A stretch of DNA of 64,000 nt from Pseudomonas sp. KK4 (lineage in GTDB: Bacteria > Pseudomonadota > Gammaproteobacteria > Pseudomonadales > Pseudomonadaceae): NCBI RefSeq assembly GCF_001984065.1, contig NZ_LYVP01000001.1, forward strand, positions 62,001 through 126,000, written 5' to 3'. The notes under the pieces are model-generated. The model was not told where the DNA came from. It saw only the letters and a program-made list of their open reading frames with translations, and did no database searches. Positions 1 to 12,694 of this stretch are shown here, piece after piece. Every line of letters begins with the position of its first letter. Within the stretch, counting starts at the first letter, position 1. Position numbers and translations under genes: made by a program.

Positions 1-2
1 CC

Positions 3-1088
3 GACGCTGAGTTCTTCTTCAAGCAAGACAAGAAGCAGAAACTCGAAGACTTCAACCAGCGCCTGCAAAACGTGGTTTTCCAGGAAAAACTCGGCAGCGT
101 CTACGACAAGGCCGAGCGAGTGTCCAAACTGGCCGCCTACATTGCCGCACGCATTGGTGGCAACGCTTCCTGGGCCGCGCGCGCAGGCTTGCTGTCCAAG
201 TGCGACCTGGCGACCGAGATGGTCGGTGAGTTCCCGGAGATGCAAGGTGTTGCCGGCTACTACTACGCCCTCAACGATGGCGAGCCGGAAGATGTCGCCC
301 TGGCGCTGAACGAGCAGTACATGCCGCGCGGTGCTGGCGCCGAGCTGCCGTCCACCCTGACCGGTGCGGCCGTGGCCATTGCCGACAAGCTCGACACCCT
401 GGTGGGAATCTTTGGTATCGGCATGCTGCCAACCGGCAGCAAGGACCCGTACGCCCTGCGCCGTGCCGCACTGGGCGTGCTGCGCATCCTGATCGAGAAG
501 CAACTGGACCTGGACCTGAACGACGCCGTGGCGTTCGCCGTGAATGCGTTCGGCGCCAAGGTCAAGGCGGCCGGCCTGAATGACGCGGTGCTGGAGTTCA
601 TCTTCGATCGTCTGCGTGCGCGTTACGAAGACGAAGGCGTGGATGTCGCGACCTACCTGTCGGTCCGTGCCCTGAAGCCGGGTTCGGCCCTGGACTTCGA
701 CCAGCGCGTACAAGCGGTGCAAGCGTTCCGCAAATTGCCGGAAGCCGCTGCCCTGGCTGCGGTGAACAAGCGCGTGTCGAACCTGCTGAGCAAAGTCGAA
801 GGCTCTGTGCCGACCGTCGTCGAAGCCAAGTATTTCGACAACGCCAACGAGTTCTCCCTGTACTCGGCGATCCAGCAGGCAGACCAGGCCGTTCAACCGA
901 TGGCTGCGGCGCGTCAGTACAGCGAGTCTCTGGCACGCCTTGCTGCATTGCGCGAGCCGGTGGACGCGTTCTTCGAAGCGGTCATGGTCAACGCCGAAGA
1001 TGCCAATGTGCGCGCCAACCGCTACGCACTGCTGGCGCGTCTGCGTGGCCTGTTCCTCGGTGTTGCCGACATTTCGTTGCTGGGGTAA
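3..1088 (+). CDS. glyS: Glycyl-tRNA synthetase beta subunit (3' part)
   Basis: The open frame runs from the first bases of the window (codons start at base 3) to a stop at 1088. It is therefore the C-terminal ~360 residues of a protein whose start lies outside. The visible stretch contains DAEFFFKQD and [11 protein letters not shown] followed by a long alpha-helical region, as in bacterial GlyS, ending in the anticodon-binding-like domain (GVADISLLG at the end). With GlyQ it forms the alpha2beta2 enzyme that charges tRNA-Gly in the cytoplasm. gmhB starts 6 bp downstream, so the two are probably cotranscribed. Confidence 0.95.
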   Translation, partial: DAEFFFKQDKKQKLEDFNQRLQNVVFQEKLGSVYDKAERVSKLAAYIAARIGGNASWAARAGLLSKCDLATEMVGEFPEMQGVAGYYYALNDGEPEDVALALNEQYMPRGAGAELPSTLTGAAVAIADKLDTLVGIFGIGMLPTGSKDPYALRRAALGVLRILIEKQLDLDLNDAVAFAVNAFGAKVKAAGLNDAVLEFIFDRLRARYEDEGVDVATYLSVRALKPGSALDFDQRVQAVQAFRKLPEAAALAAVNKRVSNLLSKVEGSVPTVVEAKYFDNANEFSLYSAIQQADQAVQPMAAARQYSESLARLAALREPVDAFFEAVMVNAEDANVRANRYALLARLRGLFLGVADISLLG

Positions 1089-1094
1089 GTCTGT

Positions 1095-1628
1095 TTGAAA
1101 CTGCTGATTCTCGATCGGGACGGAGTGATCAATTACGACTCCGACGCATACATCAAGTCGGTGGAGGAGTGGATACCACTCCCCGGTTCGATCGAAGCCA
1201 TTGCGCAGTTGAGCAAGGCCGGCTGGACGGTAGCGGTCGCTACCAACCAGTCGGGCATCGCTCGCGGCTATTACGACATCGCCACCCTCGACGCCATGCA
1301 CGAGCGCTTGCGCTCGCTGGTGGCGCAGCAGGGTGGGGAAGTCGGGCTGATCGTCTATTGCCCGCACGGGCCGGACGATGGCTGCGATTGCCGCAAGCCA
1401 AAACCCGGGATGTTGAAAAACATCGCCGCTCATTACAACGTATCGCTGACCAATCTATGGTTCGTCGGCGATACTCTCGGTGACCTGGAAGCCGCCAAAG
1501 CCGTCGATTCACAGCCAGTTTTAGTTAAGACCGGAAAAGGCGAAAAGACGTTGGGCAAGACCCTCCCGGTAGGCACTTTGATTTTCGACGATCTGGCGGC
1601 GATTGCCGCAGAACTTATCCACAATTAG
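1095..1628 (+). CDS. gmhB: D-glycero-D-manno-heptose-1,7-bisphosphate 7-phosphatase
   Basis: 177-aa HAD-superfamily phosphatase of the LPS heptose pathway; it removes the 7-phosphate of heptose bisphosphate in the cytoplasm. The N-terminal motif I is LILDRDG (nucleophile D7, acid/base D9). The zinc loop typical of GmhB is visible as C89, H91, C97 and C99 (CPHGPDDGCDC). The start is a TTG six bases after the glyS stop; no upstream start fits. The following acyltransferase gene also serves envelope lipid synthesis. The length matches the family. Confidence 0.93.
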   Translation: MKLLILDRDGVINYDSDAYIKSVEEWIPLPGSIEAIAQLSKAGWTVAVATNQSGIARGYYDIATLDAMHERLRSLVAQQGGEVGLIVYCPHGPDDGCDCRKPKPGMLKNIAAHYNVSLTNLWFVGDTLGDLEAAKAVDSQPVLVKTGKGEKTLGKTLPVGTLIFDDLAAIAAELIHN

Positions 1629-1695
1629 AGCGCTTTCGAAATCCTGACCAAGGAACGTTCGGGAGTGCGCTTGAACCGTTACGGTAAACGTCGCC

Positions 1696-2475
1696 ATGTC
1701 GATACTGCAGGCCATCAGAACCTTTCTCTTTTACCTGCTGCTGGGCACCAGCTCCCTGCTGTGGTGCAGCCTGAGTTTTTTTATCGCGCCCTTTCTGCCG
1801 TTCAAGGCGCGCTATCGCTTCATCAACGTTTACTGGTGCCGCTGCGCCCTGTGGCTGAGCAAGGTGTTTCTCGGTATCCACTACGAAGTGAAAGGCGCAG
1901 AGAACGTGCCTGATCGGCCCTGCGTGATTCAGTCGAACCACCAGAGCACTTGGGAAACGTTTTTTCTGTCGGCCTACTTCGAGCCGCTGAGCCAGGTGCT
2001 CAAGCGTGAACTGCTGTATGTGCCGTTTTTTGGCTGGGCCATGGCCATGCTGCGTCCGATCGCCATCGACCGGGACAATCCCAAGGCTGCGCTCAAGCAT
2101 GTGGCGAAGAAGGGCGACGAGTTGCTCAAGGACAATGTCTGGGTACTGATCTTCCCGGAAGGCACCCGTGTTCCCTACGGCACCATCGGCAAATTCTCCC
2201 GGGGGGGGACCGCGCTGGCGGTCAATGCCGAATTGCCAGTGCTGCCGATTGCCCACAACGCGGGCAAGTTCTGGCCCAAGACCGGTTGGGCGAAAAAGCA
2301 GGGCGTGATTACCGTGATCATCGGCGCACCGATGTACGCCGAGGGCAGCGGCCCACGCGCCATCGCCGATTTGAACGATCGGGTTCAAGCCTGGAACGAG
2401 CAAATGCAGCGGGAAATGGGCTCGCTGCCACCGGCACCGCAAGCGTCGGCTTCCAACGATCAGCTGGCTGTCTGA
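1696..2475 (+). CDS. 1-acyl-sn-glycerol-3-phosphate acyltransferase family protein (PlsC-like)
   Basis: 259-aa membrane-anchored acyltransferase, expected to transfer an acyl chain to lysophosphatidic acid at the inner membrane. One or two hydrophobic segments fill residues 5-35. The catalytic block is NHQSTWE with H82; position +5 is Glu87 instead of the usual Asp of the HX4D motif. The second block FPEGTR is intact around residue 154, followed by the substrate region PVLPIAHNAG. It follows gmhB by 67 bp and probably ends the glyS transcript, since a strong hairpin lies about 130 bp past its stop. The family call is secure; the exact substrate is inferred. Confidence 0.88.
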   Translation: MSILQAIRTFLFYLLLGTSSLLWCSLSFFIAPFLPFKARYRFINVYWCRCALWLSKVFLGIHYEVKGAENVPDRPCVIQSNHQSTWETFFLSAYFEPLSQVLKRELLYVPFFGWAMAMLRPIAIDRDNPKAALKHVAKKGDELLKDNVWVLIFPEGTRVPYGTIGKFSRGGTALAVNAELPVLPIAHNAGKFWPKTGWAKKQGVITVIIGAPMYAEGSGPRAIADLNDRVQAWNEQMQREMGSLPPAPQASASNDQLAV

Positions 2476-2604
2476 GATTCTGTGGATAACCTGTGTACGA
2501 TATCCCATGAAAGCGTCGAATTATTAACGCAACTTAATGATTTATATACATATTTCATAAACAGATAAAACACCGAAAAACGTGCATAAGTTTTTTTCGG
2601 GCGC

Positions 2605-2635
2605 AAAAAAACCGGCAGATATAGCCGGTTTTTTT
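2605..2635. terminator. Bidirectional intrinsic terminator
   Basis: The stem AAAAAACCGGC / GCCGGTTTTTTT with a 7-8 nt loop has an A-run on one side and a T-run on the other. It can therefore stop both the glyS-gmhB-plsC transcript and the minus-strand histidine kinase gene that ends at 2655. It is seen directly in the sequence. Confidence 0.85.
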
Positions 2636-2654
2636 ATAGCTTCGATTACCCGTT

Positions 2655-4196
2655 TCACTCCTCATAGAGCGGGAAGCGCAAAGTGAATCGCGTGCCTTCT
2701 CCCACTATGCTGCGACATTCGATCTGTCCGCCATGACGGTCTACCACCGCCTTGACCATCGACAGTCCAAGACCCACACCATCGATGCCTTGAGCCGAGG
2801 AAAAGCGCCGGTACTGGCTGAACAGATCCGGTAGTTCATGGGTGGCGATTCCCTTGCCCTGATCAGTGAGTTCGCAGGTAAGCCAGCCCTCGCCGCGGTC
2901 GACGTGCAGACTCACACGCGTCCCCTCGGCACTGTACTTGATCGCGTTCTCCAGCAAATTGAACATCGCCCGAGTCAGCAATGGCTGGTCCGCCATGATC
3001 AAACTTTCCTGTGCCTGTTCATCAATCTCCTGGACCAGTTCGATGTGCTTCTGTTGAGCGATGGGCAGCGCCTGATCGAACACATCCAGCACCACCATGG
3101 CAAACAGACTCGGCTGAAACTCATAGGCTTCGGATTCGGCCTTGGCCAGTTGAACGAAGCCGTCAGTCAGGTCCAGTGCCCGACGCACCTGCAATTCGAT
3201 CTGGTTGAACAACTGCGCGTCACCGCCGACCTGATGCCGATGTACATCCAGAAGGGCAAGAATCGCCGAGTGGGGCGCGCGCAGGTCGTGGGACAGGAAC
3301 CGCAGCATTACACTGCGCTGCTCCTCCGCTTCGCGCTCAACGCTCAAGTCTGTCAGGCTCAACAGCCAACCGACCGGCGTATCGCCATCTACCGGCAGCA
3401 AGGGAGCGCTTTCCAGGCGCAGGCTTCGCTCCTTGATGTCGCGAAACTCCAGCAGCGGGAGCTCAGATAGCAGGGCGGGGGTGCCTTGCGTCAATGCCGG
3501 ATAGCCCAGATGTTTCAATTGCATGAGTACGTCATCGCCGACCAGATCGCTATTGAATAACTCGCGGGCTTTTCGGTTGCCTAACAGAATCCGGCCCTTT
3601 GGATCGCTGATCAACGTGGCGACCGGCAGGTATTCGAGGCCGTCCGCTATGAAACGGCGGGCATCGCGGGTACGGCCGATGGCTTGCTCCAAGGCAATGA
3701 CCTGACCCCGCAAGCGGTCGCCGGTGGGAAAATGCGAGCGACGGCGTTCCGGAAAGATTTTCGGTTCGCTGTCCAGCCGCGCCAGTTCCCATCCAAAATA
3801 GGTCAACACCACACTCAAGCGCCGCCAGTTCCAGATCAGGTATCCAAACAGGATCCCCAGCACACTCGGCGTCGGTGACCACCATTGTTGTTGCTCCGCC
3901 AGCGCCGCACTGGCCAGAAACGCGCAGCCCATGCCCGCCAGGGTCAGCCAGAGCGCCAGGCGCGGCAGCCACAGCAGCAGTCCCAGTACGCAGATCACCA
4001 GTGCAAAGGAAAGCAGCGCACCTAACGCAGGCGTGTCATCGCGCAGGTTGATTTGCGCGCGATAGGACAACAACGCAGTCAATGGCAGCAGAACAAGACT
4101 TATCCACACCCATTCGCGGACCAGTTTCCTGAACAGCCGTTGGACTTGAGTCGGCTCGCGGCTTTCCCGACGACGCTCATTCATGTTGTCATTCAT
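2655..4196 (-). CDS. Membrane sensor histidine kinase
   Basis: About 513 aa from the ATG at 4196; an in-frame start at 4229 is also possible. The order is several hydrophobic segments (roughly residues 25-135), a PAS-like region (LPVATLISDPKGRIL), a HisKA block with the phospho-accepting His in LSHDLRAPHSA, and an HATPase domain with N-box LLENAIKYS, DQGKGI and VGLGLSMVKAVVDRHGG. It autophosphorylates at the inner membrane and should pass phosphate to the divergently encoded regulator at 4335. The membrane part looks like the first and last membrane segments of CHASE2-type kinases joined without the large periplasmic CHASE2 domain. That is an inference from memory of the family. The signal sensed is unknown. 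Confidence 0.85.
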   Translation of the reverse strand: MNDNMNERRRESREPTQVQRLFRKLVREWVWISLVLLPLTALLSYRAQINLRDDTPALGALLSFALVICVLGLLLWLPRLALWLTLAGMGCAFLASAALAEQQQWWSPTPSVLGILFGYLIWNWRRLSVVLTYFGWELARLDSEPKIFPERRRSHFPTGDRLRGQVIALEQAIGRTRDARRFIADGLEYLPVATLISDPKGRILLGNRKARELFNSDLVGDDVLMQLKHLGYPALTQGTPALLSELPLLEFRDIKERSLRLESAPLLPVDGDTPVGWLLSLTDLSVEREAEEQRSVMLRFLSHDLRAPHSAILALLDVHRHQVGGDAQLFNQIELQVRRALDLTDGFVQLAKAESEAYEFQPSLFAMVVLDVFDQALPIAQQKHIELVQEIDEQAQESLIMADQPLLTRAMFNLLENAIKYSAEGTRVSLHVDRGEGWLTCELTDQGKGIATHELPDLFSQYRRFSSAQGIDGVGLGLSMVKAVVDRHGGQIECRSIVGEGTRFTLRFPLYEE

Positions 4197-4334
4197 AGGG
4201 CACGGGTCTGGAAGGGTGAGTGAAATCATAGCGGACGTCGACCAGTGGTGGGTCTCTTACTTTGACTCCTCCAACCCAGCCGCTATTGTCCTATGCATAA
4301 CGCAATGGCCGCAGAGCCAAGGAACCAGCGCACA

Positions 4335-5054
4335 ATGCGTATCGCCATTCTCGACGACGAACCGGCCGAATTGCGCCGCGTGGAACAGACCCTCCATCAG
4401 ATGGCCGACCCCGCAGAGGATGCGTGGTCATTGCACAGCTTCGAGAGAGGAGAGGACCTACTGCGCCAACTGCGCCGGGAAACCTACGACCTGCTCATCC
4501 TCGACTGGCAGCTGCCGGACCTGACGGGTATCGCGCTGTTGCAATGGACCCGCGAACACATGGACGCACCGCCTGCGGCCATCATGCTCACCAGTCGCGA
4601 CACCGAAAGCGACATCGTCCAGGCCTTGAATGCCGGGGCCGATGACTACGTCAGCAAACCCTTCCGACCCAACGAACTCAAAGCTCGGGTCGCAGCGGTA
4701 CTGCGTCGACATAGCCAGCAGCGTACGGCGGCATCGGAAGTGCTGAGCTTCAATGACCTGGTGTTCGACGATGCCGAACTGACGGTCAAGCGGGCGGGCA
4801 CGCCGATCGTCATGACCGAGCGTGAGTATCGACTGGCTCGCTGCCTATTCACCAATCTGGGCCGGCCGTTGTCGCGGGAATATCTTTATCAGCGGTTTTG
4901 GACCCACGAAGAAATGGACTCATCGCGACCGCTCGATACGCATATCTATCGACTGCGTAACAAACTGGGGTTAACGGCAGATCGGGGTTGGCAGTTGCTG
5001 ACGATCTATGGGTATGGATATCGGTTGGAGAGTGTGGCTGCGGTTAGCTCGTAA
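4335..5054 (+). CDS. OmpR-family response regulator
   Basis: 239 aa from the ATG at 4335 (MRIAILDDEPAE); an in-frame ATG at 4293 would add 14 residues that do not resemble the family. The receiver domain has the acidic pair DDE near the start, phospho-accepting Asp in LLILDWQLPD, and the conserved Lys in YVSKPFRP. The C-terminal winged helix ends in YRLRNKLG...IYGYGYRLE. It is divergent from the histidine kinase at 2655-4196, which is its likely partner. The target genes are not evident from this region. Confidence 0.88.
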   Translation: MRIAILDDEPAELRRVEQTLHQMADPAEDAWSLHSFERGEDLLRQLRRETYDLLILDWQLPDLTGIALLQWTREHMDAPPAAIMLTSRDTESDIVQALNAGADDYVSKPFRPNELKARVAAVLRRHSQQRTAASEVLSFNDLVFDDAELTVKRAGTPIVMTEREYRLARCLFTNLGRPLSREYLYQRFWTHEEMDSSRPLDTHIYRLRNKLGLTADRGWQLLTIYGYGYRLESVAAVSS

Positions 5055-5072
5055 CGGTTTATAGATAGCAAT

Positions 5073-5105
5073 AAAAAAGGCCAACGCATCTGCGTTGGCC
5101 TTTTT
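5073..5105. terminator. Bidirectional terminator between response regulator and gyrB
   Basis: A near-perfect stem AAAAAAGGCCAACGCA / TGCGTTGGCCTTTTT with a 2-nt loop lies between two converging genes, the regulator (+) and gyrB (-). It can serve both. Confidence 0.9.
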
Positions 5106-5123
5106 GTTGGCGGTAGAGCCGGA

Positions 5124-8650
<3,527 letters not shown>

Positions 8651-8670
8651 CTAGCTTCTGCTGAGCATGA

Positions 8671-9774
8671 TTACAGACGCATCGGCATGACAACGTAAGC
8701 CGAGTCGTCGTTGTCGGACTCTTGCACCAGCGCACTGCTGTTGGAGTCGGACAGGATCAGGCGAACCTGCTCGGTGGTCATCACGCCCAGCACGTCGAGC
8801 AAGTAGCTCACGTTGAAGCCGATTTCCAGGGAGCCACCGTTGTACTCAACGCCCACTTCTTCTTCCGCTTCTTCCTGTTCCGGGTTGTTCGCCTGGATCT
8901 TCAGCTGGCCGTTGGCCAGTTGCAGACGGATGCCGCGGTACTTCTCGTTGGACAGAATCGCGGTACGGCTGAAGGCTTCGCGCAAGGCCTGACGGTCGCC
9001 CAGTACCAGCTTGTCACCACCCTTGGGCAGTACACGCTCGTAATCGGGGAATTTGCCGTCGACCAGTTTCGAGGTGAACGTGAATTCACCGGTGGTGGCG
9101 CGAATGTGGTGCTGACCAAGCACGATACTGACGATGCCATCGGGCTCTGTCAGCAAGCGCGCCATTTCCAGAATACCCTTGCGCGGCACGATGACCTGGT
9201 GGCGATCCGGCTGACCGATATCGGCCTGCATCGAGCACATGGCCAGACGGTGACCGTCGGTGGCCACGGCGCGAATGACCCCGGCGGAGACTTCCAGCAG
9301 CATACCGTTGAGGTAGTAGCGCACATCCTGCTGAGCCATGGCGAAGCTGGTGCGCTCGATCAGGCGGCGCAGTTTGCTTTGCTCCAGGCTGCACGTCAGC
9401 GAACCCGGGCCTTCCTCTACGGTTGGGAAATCATCGGCAGGCAGGGTCGACAGGGTGAAGCGGCTACGGCCGGCCTTCACCACCAGTTTCTGCTCGTCGA
9501 CCTTGATGTCGATCAGCGCATCGTTCGGCAAGCTTTTGCAAATGTCCATCAGCTTGCGCGCCGGCACGGTGATGGAACCTGGTTCTGCAGGCTCTTCCAG
9601 TTGTACGCGACCGACCAGCTCGACTTCCAGGTCGGTACCGGTCAGCGACAGTTGCTGGCCTTCGACAACAAGCAGCACGTTGGAAAGCACCGGCAAGGTC
9701 TGTCGGCGCTCGACGACGCCTGCGACCAGTTGCAGGGGTTTCAACAGGGCTTCGCGTTGAATGGTGAAATGCAT
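8671..9774 (-). CDS. dnaN: DNA polymerase III beta sliding clamp
   Basis: 367-aa processivity clamp with three topologically similar domains. The start MHFTIQREALLKPLQLVAGVVERRQTLPVLSN and end YVVMPMRL are typical, and the length is that of the family. It forms the ring dimer that tethers polymerase III and many repair factors. It lies 38 bp downstream of dnaA and 20 bp upstream of recF in one minus-strand operon. Confidence 0.98.
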   Translation of the reverse strand: MHFTIQREALLKPLQLVAGVVERRQTLPVLSNVLLVVEGQQLSLTGTDLEVELVGRVQLEEPAEPGSITVPARKLMDICKSLPNDALIDIKVDEQKLVVKAGRSRFTLSTLPADDFPTVEEGPGSLTCSLEQSKLRRLIERTSFAMAQQDVRYYLNGMLLEVSAGVIRAVATDGHRLAMCSMQADIGQPDRHQVIVPRKGILEMARLLTEPDGIVSIVLGQHHIRATTGEFTFTSKLVDGKFPDYERVLPKGGDKLVLGDRQALREAFSRTAILSNEKYRGIRLQLANGQLKIQANNPEQEEAEEEVGVEYNGGSLEIGFNVSYLLDVLGVMTTEQVRLILSDSNSSALVQESDNDDSAYVVMPMRL

Positions 9775-9812
9775 GGTCTAGTCCCTTGCCTTAATAAGCT
9801 GCGCTGGTGTCA

Positions 9813-11333
9813 TCAAGTGGTCAGTGTACGCAGCAGGTTCTTGTAGTCCTCGCGGATGTCCGCGTCGGATTCCTTAAGTTCGTTGATCTTGCGGCATGCG
9901 TGCAACACGGTGGTGTGGTCGCGGCCGCCAAACACGTCGCCGATTTCCGGCAGACTGTGGTTGGTCAGTTCCTTGGACAACGCCATGGCGACCTGCCGCG
10001 GACGGGCGACCGAACGCGACCGGCGTTTGGACAGCAAATCGGAGATCTTGATCTTGTAGTACTCGGCGACGGTACGCTGAATGTTATCCACAGAGACCAG
10101 TTTGTCTTGTAGCGCCAACAGGTCCTTCAGGGATTCGCGGATCAACTCGATGGTGATATCGCGGCCCATGAAGTGCGAGTGGGCAATCACGCGTTTTAGC
10201 GCGCCTTCCAACTCGCGGACGTTGGAACGAATGCGCTGGGCAATGAAGAACGCTGCATCGTGGGGCAGTTCGACTTTCGCCTGATCGGCCTTCTTCATCA
10301 GAATCGCTACGCGTGTTTCCAGTTCCGGCGGTTCGACGGCTACTGTCAGGCCCCAGCCGAAGCGAGACTTGAGGCGTTCTTCCAGGCCTTCGATTTCTTT
10401 CGGGTAGCGGTCACTGGTGAGAATGACCTGCTGGCCACCTTCAAGCAGGGCGTTGAAGGTGTGGAAAAACTCTTCCTGGGAACGCTCCTTGCGGGCGAAG
10501 AACTGAATATCGTCGATCAACAGGGCGTCCACCGAGCGGTAGAAACGCTTGAACTCGTTGATAGCGTTCAGCTGCAGGGCCTTGACCATGTCTGCCACGA
10601 AACGCTCGGAATGCAGATACACGACCTTGGCGTTCGGGTTCTTCTTTAATAGATGGTTACCCACAGCGTGCATCAAGTGGGTTTTACCCAGACCAACCCC
10701 CCCATAAAGGAAGAGCGGGTTGTAGCCGTGCTTGGGGTTGTCCGCCACTTGCCAGGCTGCAGCCCGGGCCAGTTGGTTGGACTTGCCTTCAACGAAGTTC
10801 TCGAAGGTGAAGGTACGGTTCAGGTAACTGGTGTGCTTGAGCGCACCTTCGACCTGCACGTTGCGCTGTTCGGCGCGAACCGGTGCCTGCTGTGAACTGG
10901 CGCCAGCCATCGGGTCGAAGCTGTCCCGCGAAGGTTCTTCTTCGATGACCTCGGCGACCTTTTGCGCTGCGCGCTTGGTCGGTGTCGCTGCCGGCACGGA
11001 GGGCGCTGGCGACGAAGTGACCTGAGCCTGGGACGCCGCAGCGGCGGCAGCCAGTGGCGCATTCGGCGCAGCGCGTGGTGCCGAGCTGCGCTTGCTGCCT
11101 ATTAATAAGGAAAGCGCTGGCGCGGTTCCATTGCCGTGCTCGTCCAGCAATTCCAGGACGCGGCCCAGGTATTTCTCGTTGACCCAGTCCAGAACGAAAC
11201 GGTTGGGCGCATAGACGCGCAACTCGTCGCCTTCGGCTTCGACCTGCAGTGGACGGATCCAAGTGTTGAATTGTTGGGCAGGCAGCTCATCGCGCAAAAG
11301 CTCAACGCACTGCTGCCAAAGTTCCACTGACAC
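9813..11333 (-). CDS. dnaA: Chromosomal replication initiator protein DnaA
   Basis: 506-aa AAA+ initiator. Domain I is [19 protein letters not shown] long Ala/Pro-rich linker fills roughly residues 85-150. The AAA+ domain has Walker [11 protein letters not shown] and Walker [11 protein letters not shown]. Domain IV carries the DnaA-box-binding signature [15 protein letters not shown]...[12 protein letters not shown]. Clusters of TTATCCACA sites lie upstream (11.4-11.7 kb) and around 20 kb. The boxes immediately upstream of dnaA suggest autoregulation, as is known in other bacteria. Confidence 0.98.
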   Translation of the reverse strand: MSVELWQQCVELLRDELPAQQFNTWIRPLQVEAEGDELRVYAPNRFVLDWVNEKYLGRVLELLDEHGNGTAPALSLLIGSKRSSAPRAAPNAPLAAAAAASQAQVTSSPAPSVPAATPTKRAAQKVAEVIEEEPSRDSFDPMAGASSQQAPVRAEQRNVQVEGALKHTSYLNRTFTFENFVEGKSNQLARAAAWQVADNPKHGYNPLFLYGGVGLGKTHLMHAVGNHLLKKNPNAKVVYLHSERFVADMVKALQLNAINEFKRFYRSVDALLIDDIQFFARKERSQEEFFHTFNALLEGGQQVILTSDRYPKEIEGLEERLKSRFGWGLTVAVEPPELETRVAILMKKADQAKVELPHDAAFFIAQRIRSNVRELEGALKRVIAHSHFMGRDITIELIRESLKDLLALQDKLVSVDNIQRTVAEYYKIKISDLLSKRRSRSVARPRQVAMALSKELTNHSLPEIGDVFGGRDHTTVLHACRKINELKESDADIREDYKNLLRTLTT

Positions 11334-11811
11334 GGATATCCCCTAAGTTGAAAGCCGGTGAGGCAAAAACAAGCGGCCATTGTAGCGACCGGACGCCTAC
11401 TTATCCACACGTAGGTGGGTCATCGGCCAAGAAGAATCAACGCTTTATACGCAAAAAACACGACCAGTGGTCTGTGAATAAGCTCTGTGGATAACCGGGT
11501 CTGAGCTCATTGCACAACTGGGGGTGAAACTCGGTGGATAACCTGCCTGTGGATAACAGGCCGTTTCACACACAGGTTTTCCGACAGTGCAGCACAGGCT
11601 GAACACGGTTTTCCACTGTAGTTGTCATTCTCTGTACAGCTTGTCGAATAAGGGCCAAAGCTAGTTATCCACAGATGACGGGGTGCCTAGCTTTTATAAG
11701 CTTTACAGAAAAGCTTTAAATACTTTCCTTCTTTATTTTTATATCTACCGAATGATCTGCGCTCGAGCGAAAGCCCCGGAGATCTATTTATAAGGAAACG
11801 TTGGTTGGAAA
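11334..11811. other. Replication origin region 1 (oriC, dnaA-rpmH)
   Basis: This 570-bp gap has no gene. It carries DnaA boxes at 11401-11409 (TTATCCACA), 11473-11481 (TGTGAATAA), 11486-11494, 11548-11556 (TGTGGATAA) and 11665-11673 (TTATCCACA), plus weaker variants. An AT-rich tract follows at about 11690-11760, suited to duplex unwinding. The dnaA-rpmH spacer is an established origin location in Pseudomonas; the box count here is read directly. Confidence 0.93.
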
Positions 11812-11840
11812 TTGACCTAGAGGCTTGCTTTCTCTAGAAT
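11812..11840 (+). promoter_or_regulatory. Sigma-70-type promoter for rpmH-rnpA
   Basis: The -35 TTGACC (11812-11817) and -10 TAGAAT (11835-11840) are separated by exactly 17 bp and lie about 62 bp before rpmH. This is a near-consensus promoter, as expected for a highly expressed ribosomal protein gene. Confidence 0.75.
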
Positions 11841-11901
11841 CCCCGGTCTCTTAAAACGGGGGCCATTCCGGCCCGTTGTGGACGAACCAGGTAACACGAC
11901 A

Positions 11902-12036
11902 ATGAAACGTACTTTCCAACCAAGCACTATCAAACGCGCTCGTACCCACGGTTTCCGTGCTCGCATGGCTACCAAGAACGGTCGTGCCGTCCTGTCGCGT
12001 CGTCGCGCCAAAGGTCGTGCGCGTCTGGCAGTTTGA
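11902..12036 (+). CDS. rpmH: 50S ribosomal protein L34
   Basis: 44 aa, starting [20 protein letters not shown] and ending in a very basic [12 protein letters not shown] tail, identical in length to other L34 proteins. It is part of the large ribosomal subunit. It begins the rpmH-rnpA-yidD-yidC cluster beside the origin; the rnpA start is 17 bp past its stop. Confidence 0.98.
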   Translation: MKRTFQPSTIKRARTHGFRARMATKNGRAVLSRRRAKGRARLAV

Positions 12037-12052
12037 TAATCCGGCACTGGAG

Positions 12053-12454
12053 GTGAGTCAGGACTTCAGTCGGGAAAAGCGTCTGCTTACCCCCCGGCAT
12101 TTCAAGGCAGTCTTTGACTCCCCTACCGGCAAGGTTCCGGGGAAAAATCTCCTGCTCCTTGCGCGCAACAACGATCTTGATCACCCCCGTCTAGGGCTGG
12201 TTATCGGGAAAAAGAGCGTAAAGCTCTCCGTCGAGCGCAATCGCCTCAAACGTCTTATGCGCGAATCGTTCCGCTTGAACCAGGATCTTCTGGTGGGCTG
12301 GGACATCGTTATCGTCGCGCGCAAAGGTTTGGGTGATGTAGAAAACCCCGAATTGATTCAGCATTTCGGCAAACTCTGGAAGCGTCTGGCACGTAGCTCG
12401 CCGGTACCAGCGGTCAAAACCGAAACTGTAGGGGTAGACAGTCCAGATGCGTAA
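12053..12454 (+). CDS. rnpA: Ribonuclease P protein component
   Basis: 133-aa basic protein that binds the RNase P RNA and helps process the 5' ends of tRNA precursors. The family signature appears as [21 protein letters not shown] around residues 45-70. I chose the GTG at 12053 ([11 protein letters not shown]) because the longer reading upstream overlaps rpmH in another frame and has no family resemblance. The gene overlaps yidD by 8 bp. Confidence 0.95.
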   Translation: MSQDFSREKRLLTPRHFKAVFDSPTGKVPGKNLLLLARNNDLDHPRLGLVIGKKSVKLSVERNRLKRLMRESFRLNQDLLVGWDIVIVARKGLGDVENPELIQHFGKLWKRLARSSPVPAVKTETVGVDSPDA

Positions 12455-12692
12455 ACTGGCACTCGTTCCGATCCAGTTTTACCGCTATGCCATCAGTCCC
12501 CTGATGGCCAGTCGCTGTCGTTTCTACCCCAGTTGTTCCTGCTACGCGTTGGAAGCCATCGAAAATCATGGCCTTCTGCGCGGTGGCTGGCTGACCTTTC
12601 GTCGTTTAGGTCGCTGTCATCCGTGGAATCCCGGTGGTTATGACCCGGTTCCACCTATCCCTACCTCCCGTTCTTCTTCGATGGCCGAGTAA
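12447..12692 (+). CDS. yidD: Membrane protein insertion efficiency factor YidD
   Basis: 81 aa with the conserved cysteine-rich block [16 protein letters not shown] and the [24 protein letters not shown] region. It is a small peripheral membrane protein that assists YidC-dependent insertion. It sits between rnpA (8-bp overlap) and yidC (2-bp gap), the standard arrangement, so translation of the three is probably coupled. Confidence 0.95.
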   Translation: MRKLALVPIQFYRYAISPLMASRCRFYPSCSCYALEAIENHGLLRGGWLTFRRLGRCHPWNPGGYDPVPPIPTSRSSSMAE

Positions 12693-12694
12693 TC

